From Bacteroidaceae bacterium (lineage in GTDB: Bacteria; Bacteroidota; Bacteroidia; Bacteroidales; Bacteroidaceae): 54,572 nt of DNA. Under the pieces are notes generated by a model that was not told the origin of the DNA, did not search any database, and was given only the letters and a program-made list of their open reading frames with translations. The stretch spans positions 1-54,572 of the forward strand of contig JAFNXL010000037.1 of NCBI GenBank assembly GCA_017379075.1. The letters are read 5' to 3'. Below are positions 50,261 to 54,572 of the stretch, one piece after another; position 1 is the stretch's first letter; every line of letters starts with the position of its first letter. Both the position numbers and the translations under genes were made by a program.

Positions 50261-51277
50261 TTGCCTGTGAGGATAGGAAACATTGATTTAGGAGATAAGC
50301 CTGTGCTGCTTGCCCCGATGGAGGACGTAACTGACATCGGTTTCCGCCTGTTATGCAGACAGATGGGAGCGGCTATGGTGTATTCCGAGTTCGTGTCAAG
50401 CGATGCCCTGATACGGATGGTGAACAAAAGTCTGGAAAAGCTGAAGGTCTGTGCCGATGAACGGCCTGTTGCCATTCAAATTTACGGTCGTGACGTGGAT
50501 GCCATGCGCGAGGCTGCCCGCATTGTGGTTGAACAGGCACATCCCGATGTGCTTGACTTGAACTTTGGTTGCCCGGTGAAGAAAGTGGCGGGAAAAGGTG
50601 CCGGTGCCGGAATGTTGCAGAATGTTCCACAGATGTTGGCCATAACCCGTGCAGTGGTGGATGCGGTGCCGGATACGCCGGTAACGGTAAAGACACGTCT
50701 GGGATGGGATCATGACCACCGTATAATCGTAGAGTTGGCCGAACAGTTGCAGGACTGTGGCATCAAGGCACTCACCATTCATGGCCGAACCCGTGCCCAG
50801 ATGTATACCGGCGAAGCCGATTGGTCGCTGATTGCCGAGGTAAAGGAGAATCCCAGAATGCATATTCCCATCATAGGCAATGGAGACATCACCACTCCCG
50901 AGCGTGCCGTCGAATGCTTTGAACGTTATGGTGTGGATGCCATAATGGTGGGTCGTGCCACCTTTGGACAACCATGGATTTTCTATGAAATCAACCAGGC
51001 GTTGGGGCACACCGCTCCAAGTGCGGGCATGCTGCCTTCAAAGCATCCCCTGCTCAGTACGGGCTGGAAAATGGATATCTTAAGGGAGCAGGTACTTACC
51101 AGCGTGAACCGCATAGACGAGTATCGCGGCATATTGCATGTACGCCGCCACTTGGCAGCCAGTCCAATATTCAAGGGTATTCCCAATTTCCGCGAGACAC
51201 GCATCCGCATGCTCCGTGCCGAGACGGTAAGCGAACTCTTTGGCATTCTGGACGAGATAGAGACCAAGTATCTCTGA
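50261..51277 (+). CDS. dus: tRNA-dihydrouridine synthase
   Basis: 338 residues. FMN enzyme reducing uridine in tRNA D-loops. PVLLAPMEDVTDIGFRLLCR and YSEFVSSDALIRM start the barrel; the catalytic Cys is in LNFGCPVKKVAGKGAGAGML; KTRLGWDHD and LTIHGRTRAQMYTGEADW are typical; VGRATFGQPWIF is the FMN-phosphate loop. Subfamily (DusB-like) is uncertain. The start is a non-ATG codon, TTG 50261 or GTG 50267; the GTG gives MRIGNIDL, closer to relatives. Confidence 0.9.
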   Translation: MPVRIGNIDLGDKPVLLAPMEDVTDIGFRLLCRQMGAAMVYSEFVSSDALIRMVNKSLEKLKVCADERPVAIQIYGRDVDAMREAARIVVEQAHPDVLDLNFGCPVKKVAGKGAGAGMLQNVPQMLAITRAVVDAVPDTPVTVKTRLGWDHDHRIIVELAEQLQDCGIKALTIHGRTRAQMYTGEADWSLIAEVKENPRMHIPIIGNGDITTPERAVECFERYGVDAIMVGRATFGQPWIFYEINQALGHTAPSAGMLPSKHPLLSTGWKMDILREQVLTSVNRIDEYRGILHVRRHLAASPIFKGIPNFRETRIRMLRAETVSELFGILDEIETKYL

Positions 51278-51309
51278 TTGTGTATATATAATAAGGTAAT
51301 ATTTCGACG

Positions 51310-52551
51310 ATGAACAGAAAAGATTTTGAAATAATGGCTCCGGTAGGCTCGCGGGAAGCGTTGTCTGCAGCCTTGCGTGCCGGTACGGACAGCATATATT
51401 TTGGTATTGAGCATCTGAATATGCGTGCCCATTCCGCCCGCACTTTCACCATAGATGACCTCAAGGACATTGCCAGCGAATGCCGTCATTGTGGTGTCAA
51501 GAGTTATCTTACCGTTAATACGATTATCTATGGTGAGGACTTGGCCATGATGCGCCAGATTCTGGATGCGGCACTGGAAGCCCGTATATCTGCCGTAATT
51601 GCCAGTGATGTGGCTGTGATGCAGTACTGCCGTCAGATTGGCCTTGAAGTGCATTTGAGTACACAGCTCAATATCAGTAATATAGAAGCGTTGAGGTTCT
51701 ATGCGCAGTTTGCCGATGTGGTGGTTCTTGCCCGTGAGCTGAATATGGATCAGGTGGCAGAAATCTATCGGCAGATTGTGGAGCAGAACATCTGTGGCCC
51801 CAGTGGAGAACTCATCCGCATTGAGATGTTCTGTCATGGAGCCTTGTGTATGGCCATCAGCGGAAAGTGTTACCTGAGTCTTCAGAATATGGGCCGTAGC
51901 GCCAATCGTGGCGAATGTATGCAACTTTGCAGAAGAGGTTATACTGTCCGTGACCGCGAGACGGGTACCGAACTGGACATTGACAACAAGTATATCATGT
52001 CGCCCCGCGACCTTAAGACCATCCGTTTCATCGACCGGATGATGCAGTCGGGCGTCCGGGTTTTCAAGATTGAAGGCCGTGCCCGAGGTGCGGAATATGT
52101 TTCAACGGTGGTGCGTTGTTACAGCGAGGCCATCCAGGCTGTGCTTGACAATGACTTCACCCCCGAACGCATGGACGATTGGGATGAACGCCTTTCCCGC
52201 GTTTTCAACCGCGGATTCTGGGATGGATATTACCAGGGACAGATGTTAGGGGAGTGGAACGACCAGCCCGGTTCCCTGGCCACGGAGAAGAAAGTGTATG
52301 TGGGCAAGGGAATGAAGTATTTTAACCGTCTGAAGGTTGCCGAGTTCAAGATTGAGGCCGCTCCGTTAAGTGTGGGGGACAAGATTCTGATTACCGGTCC
52401 CACCACGGGCGCATTGGAAACCGTTGTAAAGGAAATCCGTTTCGACTTGAATCCCGTTGAAACTGCGTTGCAGGGCCAGCGCATCAGCATTCCGCTGGAA
52501 AGCAAGATTCGTAGTAGCGACAAGCTCTATAAACTGATACCAAATCCTTGA
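51310..52551 (+). CDS. U32-family peptidase-like protein (RNA hydroxylation type)
   Basis: 413 residues. The N-terminal half is MAPVGSREALSAALRAGTDS then IYFGIEHLNMRAHSARTF; the U32 signature has conserved cysteines in EMFCHGALCMAISGKCYLSL and ANRGECMQLCRRGY. IEGRARGAEYVSTVVRCYSE follows. The C-terminal beta domain is typical. U32 proteins include RlhA and TrhP, which need Fe-S clusters and hydroxylate rRNA or tRNA; true peptidase activity is doubtful. Being next to the tRNA modification gene dus and a sulfur carrier fits an RNA-modifying role, by inference. Confidence 0.86.
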   Translation: MNRKDFEIMAPVGSREALSAALRAGTDSIYFGIEHLNMRAHSARTFTIDDLKDIASECRHCGVKSYLTVNTIIYGEDLAMMRQILDAALEARISAVIASDVAVMQYCRQIGLEVHLSTQLNISNIEALRFYAQFADVVVLARELNMDQVAEIYRQIVEQNICGPSGELIRIEMFCHGALCMAISGKCYLSLQNMGRSANRGECMQLCRRGYTVRDRETGTELDIDNKYIMSPRDLKTIRFIDRMMQSGVRVFKIEGRARGAEYVSTVVRCYSEAIQAVLDNDFTPERMDDWDERLSRVFNRGFWDGYYQGQMLGEWNDQPGSLATEKKVYVGKGMKYFNRLKVAEFKIEAAPLSVGDKILITGPTTGALETVVKEIRFDLNPVETALQGQRISIPLESKIRSSDKLYKLIPNP

Positions 52552-52576
52552 TTGTCACATTTTTAAAATAAAAATT

Positions 52577-53674
52577 ATGAAGAATACCGCATTATTTATA
52601 TTGTTGTTGCTTCTGAGTCCGATGGTTCTTGTTGCCCAATCGGCTAAAGATGTGAAGTTTGCATGGACCGATGCCACAGACCTTACAATGCTGGGCCAGT
52701 TCTTTCCCGAAAATCCCAACCCCTTCCATCGTGTGGATACTACGCGTTTCAAGGGCTTTACGGCAGGCGAGAACAGGCAGGTCCGTTGCGGAGTGGGAAT
52801 GATTTGTGCCTTTCGCACCAACTCCACCATCATTTCCGTGGACCCGCAATATGGCGATGTGGGTTTCCCCACCAATACAATGGGGATTTCAGCCCGCGGT
52901 TTCGACCTTTACATCCGTAAGGACGGCCAGTGGATCAATGCTGCCAGTACTGTTTCTGGCGACAAGAGTTTGAACAATCCGGTTACGCTGATAAACAATA
53001 TGGATGGAGAGGAGAAGGAATGCCTGATTTATCTGCCCATCCAGAGCGAGTTGCTTGAACTGAAGATTGGCGTCCAGGCTGGAAAAACACTTCTGCCCCT
53101 TGAAAATCCTTTCCGCCATCGCATCGCTTTCTTCGGCAGCAGTTTCACGCACGGCAGCAGCACCTCCCGACCTGCAATGAACTATCCTTCGCAGTTGAGC
53201 CGTGCCACAGGACTGCACGTCCTTAACCTGGGTTGTGCCGGTAACTGCAAGCTTCAGCCCTATTTCTGCGATGTGCTTTGCGCAACGGATGCGGATGCCT
53301 TTGTTTTTGATGCCTTTTCCAACCCCTCTGTTGAACAGATAGAAGAAAGGCTTTTCCCTTTCATCGAGAAGCTTCAGAAGGCTCATCCCGGAAAACCTTT
53401 GATATTCCAGCGTACCATCTATCGTGAGAGCCGTAATTTCAATACTGGTTCTGAACGTGCGGAAAAGAAACGTCAGGACTGTGCGGAAAAGCTTATGCGC
53501 GAGGCCATTAAGAAATATGCCGATGTATATTACATAGAGGTAACCAATGCCACTTCGCCCACGCACGAGACCAGCGTGGACGGCACGCATCCTGGCGATT
53601 ATGGCTATACGCTTTGGGCCGAGTCGCTGCGCAAGCCATTGTTGAAGATTCTCAAGAAATATGGCATCAAGTAG
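52577..53674 (+). CDS. Secreted SGNH/GDSL hydrolase with N-terminal jelly-roll domain
   Basis: 365 residues; signal peptide about 1-20 (VLVAQ). An N-terminal SGNH_N-type domain (about 25-180, with the GxDLY-like ARGFDLYI) precedes the esterase: block I FFGSSFTHGSS with nucleophile Ser, the Gly in NLGCAGNCK, FDAFSNPS in place of the Asn block, and the Asp-His pair in SVDGTHPGDYGY. It probably deacylates sugars or peptidoglycan outside the cytoplasm. It is 25 bp after the U32 gene and 3 bp before the next. Confidence 0.84.
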   Translation: MKNTALFILLLLLSPMVLVAQSAKDVKFAWTDATDLTMLGQFFPENPNPFHRVDTTRFKGFTAGENRQVRCGVGMICAFRTNSTIISVDPQYGDVGFPTNTMGISARGFDLYIRKDGQWINAASTVSGDKSLNNPVTLINNMDGEEKECLIYLPIQSELLELKIGVQAGKTLLPLENPFRHRIAFFGSSFTHGSSTSRPAMNYPSQLSRATGLHVLNLGCAGNCKLQPYFCDVLCATDADAFVFDAFSNPSVEQIEERLFPFIEKLQKAHPGKPLIFQRTIYRESRNFNTGSERAEKKRQDCAEKLMREAIKKYADVYYIEVTNATSPTHETSVDGTHPGDYGYTLWAESLRKPLLKILKKYGIK

Positions 53675-53677
53675 TTG

Positions 53678-54572
53678 GATGACAAGGAAGAGTGTGTCAG
53701 CGGGCAGACTGCCATCTTGCAGCTTGCCACTTCTGTTCATGCTCTTCATGCTCCAACCGGTTGTGGCAAAACGCTACCGTCTTTCGCGGTGGGACATTCC
53801 CAAAGCCAACTATAGCGGAATCGCTCCTTTGGGCGGACAAAAATATGCCGTGGTTTCGGACGAACAATCAGAAGCGGGGTTCTTTGTCTGGACGCTCAGA
53901 ATGGATACCGTAACGGGAAAAATTATTGATGTAAGCAACGACGGTTTTTACGGCCTCGCGTGGCCGTTTGACCGCGATGCCGAGGGAATTGCTTTTTGCC
54001 CTCAGCGGAACACTTTGTTCGTAAGCGGCGAGGAAGACCAGCGCATTCTGGAACACCGCCTTGACGGCACGCTCACCGGTGAAGAAATTCGGGTGCCCCA
54101 ATATGTCGGAAAAGAATTCATACAGTACAACAGAGGCTTCGAGGCGCTGGGTTATGACCCTCGGGAACATCTTTTCTGGACGGTAACGGAAAGTCCGCTC
54201 AAGGAGGATGAGGCTTTGCATTTGCGCATGATGAGCTTTGGCCTTGATTTGAAACTTGCATCCGAATATTCCTACTGCTTGGACTTGCCACAAGCCCGCA
54301 ATCATGGGCGCGACCATTACCACGGAGTTGTGGCTGTAACTCCTTTTCCAGGAGGCGGTCTGCTGGTACTGGAACGCGAGGCCCGCATTGCCCGCGCCTA
54401 TAACGGAAGCCGTTGCTGGTGCAAACTCTTTCTGTACAATCCCCTCAGTGGCCAAAAGAAACTGCTGGAGCGGTGGAGCACCCGCTTCCATCTGTTCAAT
54501 ACCCGATTTTCCAATTACGAAGGAATGTGTCTGGGCCCCGTGCTTGCCGATGGCACACAAACCCTTCTGCTC
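53678..54572 (+). CDS. Esterase-like-activity-of-phytase domain protein, exported (partial)
   Basis: ATG at 53678, four bases after the SGNH stop, open to the window end (298 codons visible). The signal region MTRKSVSAGRLPSCSLPLLF plus MLFMLQPVVA is followed by a beta-propeller-like domain: NYSGIAPLGGQKYAVVSDEQ, RDAEGIAFCPQRNTLFVSGE, GFEALGYDPREHLFWTVTES and FSNYEGMCLGPV. These repeats of 'S/F-E-G/A-h-x' are typical of the PF13449 family. Its activity is poorly defined. The 3' end lies outside. Confidence 0.7.

Overview
The window is chromosomal DNA from a member of the Bacteroidales, most like Prevotella or a close relative. Evidence: Bacteroidetes-type promoter boxes (TAnnTTTG) upstream of many genes; DUF4294, a DUF4038/DUF5060 hydrolase, GH127 and FucP families; a C-terminal sorting-like tail on the GH76 enzyme; a bacterial type II glutaminyl cyclase; and the fused C26-M19 peptidase. 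No rRNA or tRNA gene, CRISPR array or SusC/SusD pair was recognised.

Layout. 1-2.3 kb: end of an IS256-type element that has removed the 3' end of a secreted glycoside hydrolase, then a remnant of a tyrosine recombinase. 3-6.9 kb: two-component system divergent from a Na+/phosphate symporter (phosphate regulon). 7.3-28.4 kb: core metabolism (cysK, nadB, pflB/pflA, tag, trkH, dacB) mixed with polysaccharide enzymes (GH28, GH76, GH127, GH16) and a fucose/rhamnose-type uptake set. 29.0-29.4 kb: a cluster of DnaA-box-like sites where strand composition changes from C-rich to G-rich on the + strand, a good candidate for the replication origin. 29.4-39.2 kb: nadA, a LUD protein, a 1.3-kb gene-free repeat-bearing stretch, gdhA, a sir2-nucleoside kinase-fur operon and three FKBP prolyl isomerases. 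39.2-46.5 kb: an A+T-rich accessory island with an Abi/HEPN protein preceded by a structured leader RNA, a DUF2971 protein, a leucine-rich-repeat protein with a coupled tiny ORF, several pseudogenes, and an ADP-ribosylglycohydrolase. 46.5-54.6 kb: a long operon-like run (Lrp regulator, C26-M19 peptidase fusion, glutaminyl cyclase, SufE, Dus, U32, SGNH hydrolase, phytase-esterase-like protein).

The most striking feature is a set of seven intergenic arrays in which a short inverted word recurs at exactly 22 bp. Four families are present (words TTTAC/GTAAA, AGTACC/GGTACT, CCAACTGG, ACTTAAGT). Three of them occur twice, on opposite strands and in the same order, on the two sides of the putative origin. 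I know of no description of these. Second in interest is the Abi gene with its hairpin-rich leader, which fits the abiF RNA/Abi_2 toxin-antitoxin type related to Cas13.

All product calls come from reading the sequence. No database search, RNA folding or skew program was run; base counts quoted are hand counts of selected lines.
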